52,169 nt of DNA from an uncultured Dokdonia sp. GTDB taxonomy: Bacteria > Bacteroidota > Bacteroidia > Flavobacteriales > Flavobacteriaceae. The position numbers and the translations under genes were made by a program. The stretch lies in the NCBI RefSeq assembly GCF_937910895.1, contig NZ_CALEMI010000041.1, positions 1 to 52,169 of the forward strand, written 5' to 3'. The notes below the pieces were generated by a model, which worked only from the letters and a program-made list of their open reading frames with translations, had not been told where the DNA came from and made no database searches. This document shows, in pieces, positions 21,935 to 31,418 of the stretch; position 1 is the stretch's first letter, and every line of letters starts with the position of its first letter.

Positions 21935-23731
21935 ATGGCGCTTTCTCAACTCGATATACAATTAAAAACACTCCCTACAAGTCCTGGAATATACCAGTAT
22001 TATGACAGTGATAAAAAATTACTGTATGTAGGAAAAGCTAAGAATTTAAAGAAAAGAGTACTGTCTTATTTTAATAAAACCATTGATAACGGGAGAATCC
22101 GTACGATGGTAAAAAAAATACATGAAGTACGTCATATCGTGGTTGCTACAGAAACCGATGCATTGCTTCTAGAAAATAATTTGATTAAGAAATACCAACC
22201 TCGATATAATGTACTTCTTAAAGACGATAAAAGCTACCCTTGGATTTGTATTAAGAATGAACGTTTTCCAAGAGTATTTCCCACCCGTCGTTTGATCAAG
22301 GATGGAAGCGAGTATTACGGTCCTTATACGAGCATGAAAACGGTAAAGACCTTACTTGATCTTATTAAAAGCTTATATAAACTCAGAACCTGCAATTATG
22401 ATCTGTCTAAAGAAAAGATAGAAGCTGGAAAGTATAAAGTATGTCTAGAATATCATCTCGGGAATTGTGAAGGGGGCTGTGAAGGAAAGCAAACCGAAGA
22501 AGACTATCATAAGCATATAGAACACATACGACAGATTGTGCGTGGAGATTTTAAAACATCTTTACATCAGTTTAAAGATCAGATGCAAAAGCATGCTGCG
22601 GCGATGGAGTTTGAAGACGCGCAACGTATCAAGGAAAAACTAGACATACTCGAAAATTATCAATCTAAAAGTACGGTTGTAAATCCAAAAATTACCAATG
22701 TAGATGTGTTTTCTATTATTAGTGATGAAGGGTATGGCTATGTAAATTTCTTGCAATTATCACACGGAGCTATTATTAGATCCCACACATTAGAGCTTAA
22801 AAAACGTCTTGACGAGACCGATAAAGAATTGCTAGAATTAGGGATTATAGAAATTCAGCAGCGATTTGATTCTCAATCTAAGGAGATTTATGTTCCTTTT
22901 GAGGTTGAGTTGGGGGATACTGTAAAAGTAACCGTCCCTAAGTTGGGCGATAAAAAACGCATACTAGAACTTTCAGAACGCAACGCCAAGTATTACCGAA
23001 TGGAGCGTTTTAAACAAACAAAAATTGTAGATCCAGATCGCCATACCAACCGAATTATGGCACAGATGAAAGTCGATTTAAGATTGTCTGAAGAGCCTAG
23101 ACATATAGAATGTTTTGATAATTCTAATATTCAAGGAAGCAATCCTGTTGCTGCTTGTGTTGTCTTTAAAAATGGAAAACCTAGTAAAAAAGACTACCGT
23201 AAGTTCAACATAAAAACTGTAGATGGTCCCGATGATTTTGCAAGCATGGAAGAGGTGGTTTTTAGACGGTACAGAAGATTACTTGAAGAAGAAGAACCTT
23301 TACCACAACTCATTATTGTAGATGGAGGAAAAGGACAACTTTCAAGTGGTTTGAAAGCATTAGAGACATTGGGACTACGAGGCAAAGTAGCTATTGTTGG
23401 TATTGCAAAACGACTAGAAGAAATATACTACCCTGGAGATAGTATCCCGCTATATCTTGATAAAAAGAGCGAAAGCCTTAAAATTATTCAACAATTACGT
23501 AATGAAGCCCATCGCTTTGGAATCACATTTCACAGAAATAAAAGAAGCAACGCTGCGTTAGGAACAGAGCTAGAAACCATTTCTGGTATTGGAGAAAAAA
23601 CAATTGTTACATTATTGAAACACTATAGATCGGTATCTAAAATAAAAACCGCAAGTAAAAAGAGTCTTACAGAAGTTGTAGGAGATGCAAAAGCAACGAT
23701 TATTTACAATCATTACCACACAAAAGAATGA
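21935..23731 (+). CDS. uvrC: UvrABC nuclease subunit C
   Basis: Incises DNA on both sides of bulky lesions in nucleotide excision repair. The start MALSQLDIQLKTLPTSPGIY is the ATG at 21935. Domains run in the usual order: GIY-YIG nuclease (PGIYQYYDSDKKLLYVGKAK, about 15-95), UVR motif (MQKHAAAMEFEDAQRIKEKL, about 210-230), the RNase H-like 5' nuclease (HIECFDNSNIQGSNPVAACV and IVDGGKGQLSSG) and a C-terminal helix-hairpin-helix pair (ISGIGEKTIVTLLKHYRS). At 598 aa it is full length. Its TGA overlaps the ATG of the patatin gene (ATGA), so the two are translationally coupled. Confidence 0.96.
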   Translation: MALSQLDIQLKTLPTSPGIYQYYDSDKKLLYVGKAKNLKKRVLSYFNKTIDNGRIRTMVKKIHEVRHIVVATETDALLLENNLIKKYQPRYNVLLKDDKSYPWICIKNERFPRVFPTRRLIKDGSEYYGPYTSMKTVKTLLDLIKSLYKLRTCNYDLSKEKIEAGKYKVCLEYHLGNCEGGCEGKQTEEDYHKHIEHIRQIVRGDFKTSLHQFKDQMQKHAAAMEFEDAQRIKEKLDILENYQSKSTVVNPKITNVDVFSIISDEGYGYVNFLQLSHGAIIRSHTLELKKRLDETDKELLELGIIEIQQRFDSQSKEIYVPFEVELGDTVKVTVPKLGDKKRILELSERNAKYYRMERFKQTKIVDPDRHTNRIMAQMKVDLRLSEEPRHIECFDNSNIQGSNPVAACVVFKNGKPSKKDYRKFNIKTVDGPDDFASMEEVVFRRYRRLLEEEEPLPQLIIVDGGKGQLSSGLKALETLGLRGKVAIVGIAKRLEEIYYPGDSIPLYLDKKSESLKIIQQLRNEAHRFGITFHRNKRSNAALGTELETISGIGEKTIVTLLKHYRSVSKIKTASKKSLTEVVGDAKATIIYNHYHTKE

Positions 23732-25953
23732 AACTAACATGTACTTTTTTGCTATTTTTCTTCGCACTTTCTTTAGGCGCTCAGGTCACTGATGAGCAAG
23801 ATGTAAAAGTAGGTGTTGTCTTAAGTGGCGGCGGAGCCAAAGGACTTGCCCATGTGGGTGTTCTTAAAGTATTAGAAGAAGCGGGTGTACGAGTAGATTA
23901 CATCGCAGGAACAAGTATGGGAGCTATCGTAGGTGGGCTATACGCCTCAGGTTATAGCGCTAGGCAACTAGACTCTCTTTTTAGAGTGGTAGATTTTTCT
24001 ACCATTATTCAAGATGAATTGCCTCGGAAAGCAAAGACATTTTATGAAAAAGAAGCCTCAGAAAAGTATGCTATTTCTCTACCATTTGACAATTTTAAAC
24101 TTTCGCTTCCACAGTCCATTTCAAAAGGACAAAACACCTATAATTTATTAATGATACTGTTGGAACACGTAAGTGATACAGAAGATTTTACGCAACTACC
24201 AATTCCGTTTTTTTGTATAGCAACAGATATAGAAAAAGCAGAACAAGTGATACTTGACTCAGGATTTTTACCAGAAGCTATGAGTGCAAGCGGGGCTTTA
24301 CCCACCTTATTTAAACCCGTCACTTTAGGAGATCGGATTCTCATAGATGGAGGTGTGGTGAATAATTATCCTGTAGATGAACTTAGGGCAAAAGGGGTAG
24401 ATATTATTATAGGAGTTGATGTACAGGATGGACTTCGTAAAAGGGATCAACTTACGACCGCTCCTGAAATATTCTTACAGATTAATAATTACCGTACTAT
24501 AAAAGAAATGAAGGGAAAACGTGATAGCACAGATGTGTATATACGTCCTGATGTAGCAGATTTTACGGTTGTTGACTTTAACGAAAAGAATACCATTATT
24601 GATAGAGGAGAAGCAGAAGCATTAAAACAGTTTGATGCGTTAAAAGAAATTGCTATGAGGCAACGTACGCTTTCGCGAAAGCGTATACAACCCAAACAAA
24701 AAGATAGTATTAGAATAGATGCTGTCGTTATAAACGGAAATAAAGATTATACCCGATCTTATATTTTAGGAAAATTACAGATTGACCCTCCTGTTACGTT
24801 AGATTATGAAAAGTTTAGTAATGGGATTAACAACCTTTCTGCTACAGAAAATTTTGATCGTATAGGATATCATTTTCAATCAATCTCTGAAGGGACGTTA
24901 TTAAAATTTGATCTTCAAGAATCTAAAAGCAAACAATCTATAGGTTTAGGAATTCATTATGACGATTTGTATCGCAGTGCAGCACTGGTTAATTATACCA
25001 GAAAACGACTACTCTTTGATAACGACATTGCTACGTTTGATCTCATCGTAGGGGATAATATACGATATGCCTTTAATTATTATATAGATAAGGGATATTA
25101 TTGGAGTGTTGGACTAAGATCTACTTACAATACCTTTGAAAAAGGAGTAAGTGCTCGGCTTGTAGAACAAGTCGGTAATATTGATCTAGAAGGGATTAAT
25201 AGTGTTACCTTAGATTATCAAGATCTGACTAACCAGTTGTATTTACAAACCCTTTTTGTAAAGCAATTTTCTTTGGATTTGGGAGTACAACATAAATTTC
25301 TTGACGTAGAAACCGAAACCGTTAATGACGGTGACGATATTCCTGGTTTTGTTTTTGAAAAAAGCAACTTATTTGGAGCTTATGGTCAATTAAAATTTGA
25401 CTCATTGGACAATAGATATTTTCCTCAATCAGGATTTTATTTTGACGGTGATTTTGATTTGATTTTGTTTTCTTCAAATTTCAATGCTAATTTTACTGAG
25501 TTTTCTATAGCAAATGCTTATTTTCTTTATGCAGCAAGTATTACTCAAAAATGGACTTTTCTCACAGAAATAAGCGGTGGATTTAAGTTAGGAGGAGAAG
25601 ATGTACGGTCTTTAGATTTTTTTCTAGGTGGATATGGTAATAAAAAGATTAATAATCTCGTTCCTTTTTATGGATATGATTTTATAAGTATAGCAGGAGA
25701 TGGTTATGTAAAAGCAGGGTTTTCTGTAGACTATGAATTTGCTAAAAAAAATCATTTGAACGCAGGAGTAAATATTGCTAATGCGGGTTATGATCTCTTT
25801 TCTTCTGAAGAATGGCTTACGAGTCCAGACTTTACAGGCTATGCATTAGGATATGGAATGGATACCTTTTTAGGCCCTCTCGAATTGAAGTACACATATA
25901 GCCCTGAAATAAAAACGGGAGAATGGTTTATTGCTATTGGCTTTAAGTTTTAA
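23728..25953 (+). CDS. Patatin-like phospholipase with POTRA and BamA-type barrel
   Basis: A 741-aa outer-membrane protein of the PlpD type. After a signal peptide (LLFFFALSLGAQ) comes a patatin domain with oxyanion loop LSGGGAKGLAHVG, nucleophile elbow GTSMGAIVG (Ser near 62) and the catalytic Asp in DGGVVNNYP near 208. One POTRA-like domain (IRIDAVVINGNKDYTRSYIL) leads into a 16-strand-type barrel (surface antigen/BamA family) from about 390 to the end, which finishes with FIAIGFKF. It should hydrolyse lipids and export or display the patatin domain. A palindrome copy encodes TLSRKRI at the linker near residue 315. It is coupled to uvrC by a 4-nt overlap, with no obvious functional link. 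Confidence 0.93.
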   Translation: MKLTCTFLLFFFALSLGAQVTDEQDVKVGVVLSGGGAKGLAHVGVLKVLEEAGVRVDYIAGTSMGAIVGGLYASGYSARQLDSLFRVVDFSTIIQDELPRKAKTFYEKEASEKYAISLPFDNFKLSLPQSISKGQNTYNLLMILLEHVSDTEDFTQLPIPFFCIATDIEKAEQVILDSGFLPEAMSASGALPTLFKPVTLGDRILIDGGVVNNYPVDELRAKGVDIIIGVDVQDGLRKRDQLTTAPEIFLQINNYRTIKEMKGKRDSTDVYIRPDVADFTVVDFNEKNTIIDRGEAEALKQFDALKEIAMRQRTLSRKRIQPKQKDSIRIDAVVINGNKDYTRSYILGKLQIDPPVTLDYEKFSNGINNLSATENFDRIGYHFQSISEGTLLKFDLQESKSKQSIGLGIHYDDLYRSAALVNYTRKRLLFDNDIATFDLIVGDNIRYAFNYYIDKGYYWSVGLRSTYNTFEKGVSARLVEQVGNIDLEGINSVTLDYQDLTNQLYLQTLFVKQFSLDLGVQHKFLDVETETVNDGDDIPGFVFEKSNLFGAYGQLKFDSLDNRYFPQSGFYFDGDFDLILFSSNFNANFTEFSIANAYFLYAASITQKWTFLTEISGGFKLGGEDVRSLDFFLGGYGNKKINNLVPFYGYDFISIAGDGYVKAGFSVDYEFAKKNHLNAGVNIANAGYDLFSSEEWLTSPDFTGYALGYGMDTFLGPLELKYTYSPEIKTGEWFIAIGFKF
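24666..24685. repeat. Iterated palindrome copy 8 (full 20-bp form, inside patatin gene)
   Basis: Exact TACGCTTTCGCGAAAGCGTA, read in the LSRK frame, at the linker between the patatin and POTRA domains. Confidence 0.92.
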
Positions 25954-25978
25954 CTAAAAGCGATATCGCTTTAGTTAA
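25951..25978 (+). terminator. Hairpin at the end of the patatin gene
   Basis: TAACTAAAAGCGAT pairs with ATCGCTTTAGTTA with one bulge; the inner 16 bp (25957-25972) is a perfect palindrome. It overlaps the stop codon and is followed by an AT-rich tract. The word TTTAACTAAAA is repeated at about 25998 and 26054. Confidence 0.5.
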
Positions 25979-26075
25979 AATTTTGAATAATTATCAATTT
26001 TTTAACTAAAAAGATTAAAATAATGGCACGCTAAATGTGTTTCATAATAAAATGTTTAACTAAAACCTATTTATT

Positions 26076-26885
26076 ATGAAAATTATCATCACAGCGATCG
26101 CCACAGCTACTATTTTACTTACCAGTTGCACAAACAAGGAGAAAAAAATTACAACAAACTTTGAAACGAATCCTTTAGAAACAAAAAACGAAGTTACTTC
26201 TCAAGAATCACTATTAGCACAATTAGATACTTCTCTTGAGGCTCCTGTCGCCTCTGTATTTTATGTAAATGCTACAAGTGGACTTTCATTAAGATCTGGC
26301 ACCAATTTACGCTCGAAAAAGATATTGACACTCCCTTACGGGGCACAAGTAAAACACCTTAGTTCTCCTGCACATACAACAATGACTGTCTCAGGGATTA
26401 CAGGTAATATGATTGAAGTAGTATACCAAGGTGCTGTAGGCTTTGTTTTTGATGGATATCTTACACGTCTGGCACCTCCACAAGATGGAGAATCTGTAGA
26501 AGGATATGCAAAGCGTATTTCTACAAAAGATCATGCAGTACAAGTTACTAAGACTAAAAACCCTAAAGGTGAGGGATACGGTATGACAACACGTATAGAA
26601 CTACCTACATCTAACTGGACAGAAGCGTATAGAATTACCAAAGAACTGTTTGATTTACCTAAAAGCTTACAACTAGATCTTATATCAAAAAAAGAATCTG
26701 AAGTTATATCTAATAGTAATAAGAGAGAAAAAACATTTAAAGACGAAATTGCCGTCAATAGAGACACAGCATCAGAAATTACATCTATAGTTTACACCTA
26801 TCAATTAAGAGATTATACGAGAAGTGTTACTATTGTAAAAGACAAAAATGGATTTATTGTAGATGAGGTAGAAACTTCAAAATAG
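26076..26885 (+). CDS. SH3-domain lipoprotein
   Basis: A 269-aa lipoprotein (ITAIATATILLTSC lipobox). Residues about 60-130 form a bacterial SH3 domain (FYVNATSGLSLRSGTNLRSK, then VGFVFDGYLTRL), a fold that binds cell-wall peptides in other proteins. The C-terminal half (VEGYAKRI... to SVTIVKDKNGFIVDEVE) is a separate alpha/beta region I do not recognise. It is likely anchored in a membrane facing the periplasm. It is a single gene ending in a strong shared terminator. Confidence 0.85.
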   Translation: MKIIITAIATATILLTSCTNKEKKITTNFETNPLETKNEVTSQESLLAQLDTSLEAPVASVFYVNATSGLSLRSGTNLRSKKILTLPYGAQVKHLSSPAHTTMTVSGITGNMIEVVYQGAVGFVFDGYLTRLAPPQDGESVEGYAKRISTKDHAVQVTKTKNPKGEGYGMTTRIELPTSNWTEAYRITKELFDLPKSLQLDLISKKESEVISNSNKREKTFKDEIAVNRDTASEITSIVYTYQLRDYTRSVTIVKDKNGFIVDEVETSK

Positions 26886-26904
26886 GTCAATTCATTTGAT
26901 GGTA

Positions 26905-26936
26905 TAAAAAAAGCGTTCAAAATGAACGCTTTTTTG
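26905..26936. terminator. Bidirectional terminator between SH3 lipoprotein gene and pyk
   Basis: AAAAAAGCGTTCA and TGAACGCTTTTTT pair perfectly around AAA, with A and T runs on both sides, between convergent genes. Confidence 0.9.
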
Positions 26937-26959
26937 TTTTGCACCTATAAAATAGGGAC

Positions 26960-28387
26960 TTATACTTCAGAAACACGTAATGTGTTTACCATTCCTTTAT
27001 CTATAATAGGCATAGCAGCTAGATTAATAAGCATATCTCCTTTTTTTACAAACCCCATATCAAACGCCATTTTATTTACATCTTCTACGGTTTCATCGGT
27101 ACTTACATATTTGTCATAAAAAATAGCTTTAACTCCCCATAAAAGGCTGAGTTGTGTTAAGATACGTTTATTTGATGTAAACACTAAAATATGTGATTTT
27201 GGTCTCCAAGCAGATATTTGAAAGGCAGTATACCCACTATTTGTTAGGGTTGAGATGGCTTTTGCGTTTATCTCATTTGCCATGTGTGCCGCGTGATAAC
27301 AGATAGCTTTTGTAATATATCTTTTGGTACGAATATGTGGAGGGTCCTGAGGTACCTGAATAAGATCAGAATCTTCAACATTTTTAAGAATGGATGCCAT
27401 TTTTTGAATGACTTGCACAGGATATTGTCCTACAGAGGTTTCTCCACTAAGCATTACAGCATCAGCACCATCCATTACAGAGTTTGCTACATCATTTACT
27501 TCTGCACGAGTAGGGGTAAGACTAGAAATCATAGTCTCCATCATTTGAGTAGCAATAATCACTGGAATACGTGCTTTTTTAGCTCTTAGTACAAGTTTTT
27601 TCTGAATAAGAGGGACTTCTTCAGCAGGAATCTCTACACCTAAATCTCCACGAGCAACCATCAATCCGTCACAATAAGCAACAATTGTATCTATATTTTC
27701 TACAGCTTCAGGTTTTTCAATTTTTGCTATAATTGGGATTTTATGATCCGAATGTTCATCTATTATTGCCTGAAGTTGTTTTAAATCATCAGCATGACGT
27801 ACAAAAGAAAGTGCCATCCAATCTACTTTTTGACTAATAGCAAAAATGGCATCTTTTACATCTTTTTCGGTTAATGCTGGTAAAGAAATATTTGTATTAG
27901 GAAGATTCACCCCCTTTTTTGAGCGTAGTGGACCTCCTTGAATAACTTTGGCTTCTACTTCATATTTGCCATCAGTTTTTAGAACCTCAAACATAAGTTT
28001 ACCATCGTCTAGTAAAATACGTTCTCCTTTTTTCACATCTTTAGGAAACCTCTTATAGTTCATATAAACTCTATCTTTGGTTCCTTCAAATTCTTCTTTT
28101 GTAGAAAATATAATTTTATGACCAGGTTTTACAACAACCTCTTCCTTCATACGCCCTACTCTTAGTTTTGGACCTTGGAGATCTGCAAGAATAGAAGTAT
28201 TATACTTGTATTTTTCACTTAATGTCCTGATCATCTCAATGCGTTCTTTTACATCTTCATAATCTGCATGCGAAAAATTAATTCTAAACACATCAACCCC
28301 TTCTTTCATCATTTTTAGGAGTATCTCTTTAGTACTTGTTGCTGGACCTAGGGTTGCAACAATTTTGGTTTTTTTTCTAGTTGGCAT
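26960..28387 (-). CDS. pyk: Pyruvate kinase
   Basis: Converts phosphoenolpyruvate and ADP to pyruvate and ATP, the last step of glycolysis. At 475 aa it is a standard type. Visible motifs are KTKIVATLGPAT at the N-terminus, INFSHADYEDV, the catalytic-Lys signature PIIAKIEKPEAVENID, LMVARGDLGVEIP, and ATQMMETM with PTRAEVNDVANSVMDGADAVM. The ATG shares one base with the stop codon of the upstream IPExxxVDY gene (TAATG), so the pair is coupled, as is common in Flavobacteriaceae. Confidence 0.96.
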   Translation of the reverse strand: MPTRKKTKIVATLGPATSTKEILLKMMKEGVDVFRINFSHADYEDVKERIEMIRTLSEKYKYNTSILADLQGPKLRVGRMKEEVVVKPGHKIIFSTKEEFEGTKDRVYMNYKRFPKDVKKGERILLDDGKLMFEVLKTDGKYEVEAKVIQGGPLRSKKGVNLPNTNISLPALTEKDVKDAIFAISQKVDWMALSFVRHADDLKQLQAIIDEHSDHKIPIIAKIEKPEAVENIDTIVAYCDGLMVARGDLGVEIPAEEVPLIQKKLVLRAKKARIPVIIATQMMETMISSLTPTRAEVNDVANSVMDGADAVMLSGETSVGQYPVQVIQKMASILKNVEDSDLIQVPQDPPHIRTKRYITKAICYHAAHMANEINAKAISTLTNSGYTAFQISAWRPKSHILVFTSNKRILTQLSLLWGVKAIFYDKYVSTDETVEDVNKMAFDMGFVKKGDMLINLAAMPIIDKGMVNTLRVSEV

Positions 28388-28872
28388 TATTCAAAAATTA
28401 AGTTTTCTTTTGTTTTAAGTTGATTTATATCAACTGTATATGCGGTTACAATTTGTTGTATTTGATTAAGTGCTTTTAATGTTTTGGTTTGGACAAAACC
28501 ACTTCCTTCTTCACTTATTTTTAATAAATAATCTACACGAGGTAAATCTTCTAAAAAGTAACGTATTTCTGTAGACGTTTTAGACTCAAATAGACTAGAA
28601 AGAGTGTCATCACGTTCTTTTGTTATTTTTGTAAGATTACTAAAAAGATGATAAGTTGCATATTGTTGCTCATTGTGATACTCATACAAAGGGAATTTTG
28701 CAGATATGACATCGTGGCTTATTGTTAAATCATTCCTACTTCTTTTAAGTCTAAGTTTTAGATGTCTATTAAGCAAATAAGCAAGGTAATAAGATTCTAT
28801 AGCTCCGTGTATAGCAATAAGCGTAAAGTCATACCCAAAATCATCTTCTAATACTAGTTTGAATGTACCCAT
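28387..28872 (-). CDS. IPExxxVDY family protein
   Basis: A 161-aa protein found next to pyk in many Bacteroidota. The start at 28872 (MGTFKLVLEDDFGYDFTLIA) fits the family; the open frame extends 13 codons upstream without need. The name motif is degenerate: the usual IPExxxVDY is here LEDLPRVDYLLKI. The function is unknown. It is separated from rnc by a histidine kinase gene, whereas in relatives I recall it follows rnc directly. Translationally coupled to pyk. A near-match -7 box, TATCTTTA, lies in the 117-nt gap upstream. Confidence 0.85.
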   Translation of the reverse strand: MGTFKLVLEDDFGYDFTLIAIHGAIESYYLAYLLNRHLKLRLKRSRNDLTISHDVISAKFPLYEYHNEQQYATYHLFSNLTKITKERDDTLSSLFESKTSTEIRYFLEDLPRVDYLLKISEEGSGFVQTKTLKALNQIQQIVTAYTVDINQLKTKENLIFE

Positions 28873-28989
28873 ATCGTGACTACGAAATTTAAAGATACAT
28901 AAAACTAACATTATTGTGTGTGGATATATAAGACAATCTTATATAAAAAGATACGCAAACGTTTGAATAATGAAATTGGTTAGAAAATT

Positions 28990-30621
28990 TTATAAGGGAA
29001 GCGTAAAAGAAGCTATAGTTCCTTTGTTTTGTATACTTTCTATAGATAAATTTCCATTATGAATTTCGATAAACTGTTTTGATAGAATTAAACCCAATCC
29101 AGATCCTTTTTCACGTAAAGTTCCTATCTGAGTCGTTACTTTAGTTACATCAAAAAGAGAATCGACATACTTTTCAGGGATACCGATTCCATTGTCTTCA
29201 ATACTAAAAGATAAAAACGTATTTATTTTATTTAGTTCGACAACTATAATTCCGTTATTATGAGAATATTTAATTGCATTAGATAATAGATTACGTATCA
29301 CAGTAGCGATCATGTTTTTATCGGCCATCACTTTGATATTAGTACTAGCTTCTATAATAATGTTTATATTTTTTTTAATAGATTGTTGTTTTTGAATCTT
29401 TATTTGATCTTTTACAAGAGCAAGAATATCTATTCTTTGTGGTTCGTAGTGAATTTTACCGGTTTGTATTTTTGACCACTTTAATAAATTATCTAAAAGA
29501 GAGAGGCTATTTTTACTAGAATCCCCTAAGGCATCTATGATTTGTATTGTTTGATTATTTTGGTTCTGCTCTTCTTTTAAAAGATCTAAAAAATTAATAA
29601 CAGACGAGAGTGGGCTTCTAAGGTCGTGAGCTATAATTGTAAAGAACTTATTCTTTGTCGCAATGACTTCGGATAATTCCTTTTTTTGTTTAGCTATTAT
29701 TCTGTTTTTATGCTTATAGATATATAATTGTATAATGATAAATAACATAAAACTTAAAAGCAGTATATACCATAATATCATCATAAGTAATACTGCTGGG
29801 TTCCTTTTGTAAGGTTCTTTGTAGGCTGTCTCTATGATAAACGTTTTATTAAAAAAGGGAATATGGGAATTTATAAAATAGTTGTCTTGTACTTCGAAGT
29901 TTCTCCAATATTGTAAATCTTCTTGAGTATTGTATATTTTTTTACCATCATAAACGCGTTCTCTGTCAAACTCGATACCTGTAGATGTTTTAAACCTAAA
30001 AACAAACTGAGAAGTATCTATATTACTATACACACGATCTATAATAGGCTTAAAATCCTTTATAATAGAAAAATAACCAACACACTCCTTTAGATTATTC
30101 TCAGCGATAAACCCAATAGGTAATCCTACACGCCCTTCTACTATATTATATGGATTAAAAGCTACATAATCATTAGCTTTTAGCTGTTTATCCATCAACT
30201 CAACCGATTTTTTATCTATAAGGTTTATAATTGATCTACCAATAAGCTTACTTGGATCAATTTGATCTTTAGTAAAAGAGTATTTAAAAACATGTGTTGT
30301 ATCTACATAAGAAATAATGTAACTATCATCTATTGGGAGACTAGATAATTGATAGTTTATAAATTGATAAAGTTTTTGTTGCGATGGGAATTCATTAGAG
30401 ATCTTAATATAAGAACGTATACCAGACATGAGCGTTGCATAATTATTAAGCGCATTTTGAAAGTCTGAAGCTGTTTTTTTATTTAACTTCTCTAAGCGTA
30501 TTTGTCTGTTTTCTTTCTCTTTTTCAGTAATGTAAGAATCTGCCCCAAAAACTAGGATACCACTTACAATAGCAAAGAGCACAAAAATAGAATAATATTT
30601 TTTTGGTAAACGAAAATACAT
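28990..30621 (-). CDS. Membrane histidine kinase with CHASE-like sensor
   Basis: A 543-aa kinase. TM1 is near residues 10-28 (SIFVLFAIVSGILVFGA), followed by a periplasmic sensor of about 240 residues whose start (FQNALNNYATLMSGIRSYI) and overall layout resemble CHASE domains. TM2 is near 275-300. The phospho-His is in IAHDLRSPLSSVINFL near 330. The ATPase domain has NLLSNAIKYSHNNG, EDNGIGIPEKY and GSGLGLILSKQF. No receiver is fused and no response regulator gene is adjacent, so its partner is elsewhere. It sits between rnc and the IPExxxVDY gene with its own candidate promoter, so it looks like an insertion into a conserved gene cluster. Confidence 0.92.
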   Translation of the reverse strand: MYFRLPKKYYSIFVLFAIVSGILVFGADSYITEKEKENRQIRLEKLNKKTASDFQNALNNYATLMSGIRSYIKISNEFPSQQKLYQFINYQLSSLPIDDSYIISYVDTTHVFKYSFTKDQIDPSKLIGRSIINLIDKKSVELMDKQLKANDYVAFNPYNIVEGRVGLPIGFIAENNLKECVGYFSIIKDFKPIIDRVYSNIDTSQFVFRFKTSTGIEFDRERVYDGKKIYNTQEDLQYWRNFEVQDNYFINSHIPFFNKTFIIETAYKEPYKRNPAVLLMMILWYILLLSFMLFIIIQLYIYKHKNRIIAKQKKELSEVIATKNKFFTIIAHDLRSPLSSVINFLDLLKEEQNQNNQTIQIIDALGDSSKNSLSLLDNLLKWSKIQTGKIHYEPQRIDILALVKDQIKIQKQQSIKKNINIIIEASTNIKVMADKNMIATVIRNLLSNAIKYSHNNGIIVVELNKINTFLSFSIEDNGIGIPEKYVDSLFDVTKVTTQIGTLREKGSGLGLILSKQFIEIHNGNLSIESIQNKGTIASFTLPL

Positions 30622-30646
30622 ATAGAGTTAGAGACCTGTTGAGTAA

Positions 30647-30654
30647 CAAATGTA
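30647..30654 (-). promoter_or_regulatory. Possible promoter of the CHASE-like kinase gene
   Basis: Minus-strand TACATTTG fits TAnnTTTG and lies 26 nt before the kinase ATG, in the 55-nt gap after rnc. A TTTG at 30671-30668 is closer than the usual 19 nt. Confidence 0.4.
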
Positions 30655-30676
30655 AATAAAATCTTAACAAATATGT

Positions 30677-31414
30677 TTATTTACTCTCTATTTGTCGTTG
30701 AAATACATAAAAAGATCGCTTAGATGCTATTTCTTCAGCTTTTTTCTTGGACGTTGCTCTTGCTTTTGCTACAATTTTATCATCAATAAAAAGTCTAACA
30801 GCAAAATGTTTTACGGTATCTTTTCCAGTATCTTCAAAAGTATCGAACTTAAAAGTCTTTTTTTCTTTTTGACACCATTCAATTAATACACTCTTATAAC
30901 TTATGATACGCCCCTCAAGCTTTTCAATATCGACATAAGGTTCTATAACTCGCTTATAAATAAACTTTTTACAATAGGTATATCCTCGATCTAAATAAAT
31001 AGCACCAATAAGTGCTTCAAAAAGGTTTCCGTGTATGTTTGCTCCAAAGTTTTCTTTTGGAATGTTGGCTTTTATGTAACGTAATAAATTGAGTTCGTTA
31101 CCTAACTCGTTTAAGTGTTTTCTACTTACAACTTTTGAGCGCATCTTTGTAAGATAGCCTTCATTACCCCCTTGTACAGCTTCAAAAAGATGTGCTGCAA
31201 TAACAGCTCCCAGCATAGCATCTCCCAGAAATTCTAAGCGCTCATAATTTAAGGGGTTACCATCTTCCTTTTTAAGTCCTAATGATCGATGGGTAAAAGC
31301 CTTTTCGTAATGACTTATATCTTTAGGTTTAAACCCTAAAATACTTCGCATACGCATAAAAAAAATCCCGTTCGTATCTGAACGGGAAGAAAATATTTTT
31401 TTTATGGCGCTCAT
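30677..31414 (-). CDS. rnc: Ribonuclease III
   Basis: Double-strand RNA endonuclease for rRNA and mRNA maturation. The start at 31414 (MSAIKKIFSSRSDTNG), 5 nt past the fabF stop, is preferred to the upstream open frame that would overlap fabF. The signature NYERLEFLGDAMLGAVIAAH lies near residue 60, the second catalytic site GNLFEALIGAIYLDRGY near 120, and a dsRNA-binding domain (YKSVLIEWCQKEKK to KARATSKKKAEEIASKRSF) is C-terminal. Length 245 aa is normal. Third gene of the acpP-fabF-rnc unit. Confidence 0.95.
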   Translation of the reverse strand: MSAIKKIFSSRSDTNGIFFMRMRSILGFKPKDISHYEKAFTHRSLGLKKEDGNPLNYERLEFLGDAMLGAVIAAHLFEAVQGGNEGYLTKMRSKVVSRKHLNELGNELNLLRYIKANIPKENFGANIHGNLFEALIGAIYLDRGYTYCKKFIYKRVIEPYVDIEKLEGRIISYKSVLIEWCQKEKKTFKFDTFEDTGKDTVKHFAVRLFIDDKIVAKARATSKKKAEEIASKRSFYVFQRQIESK

Positions 31415-31418
31415 AGTA

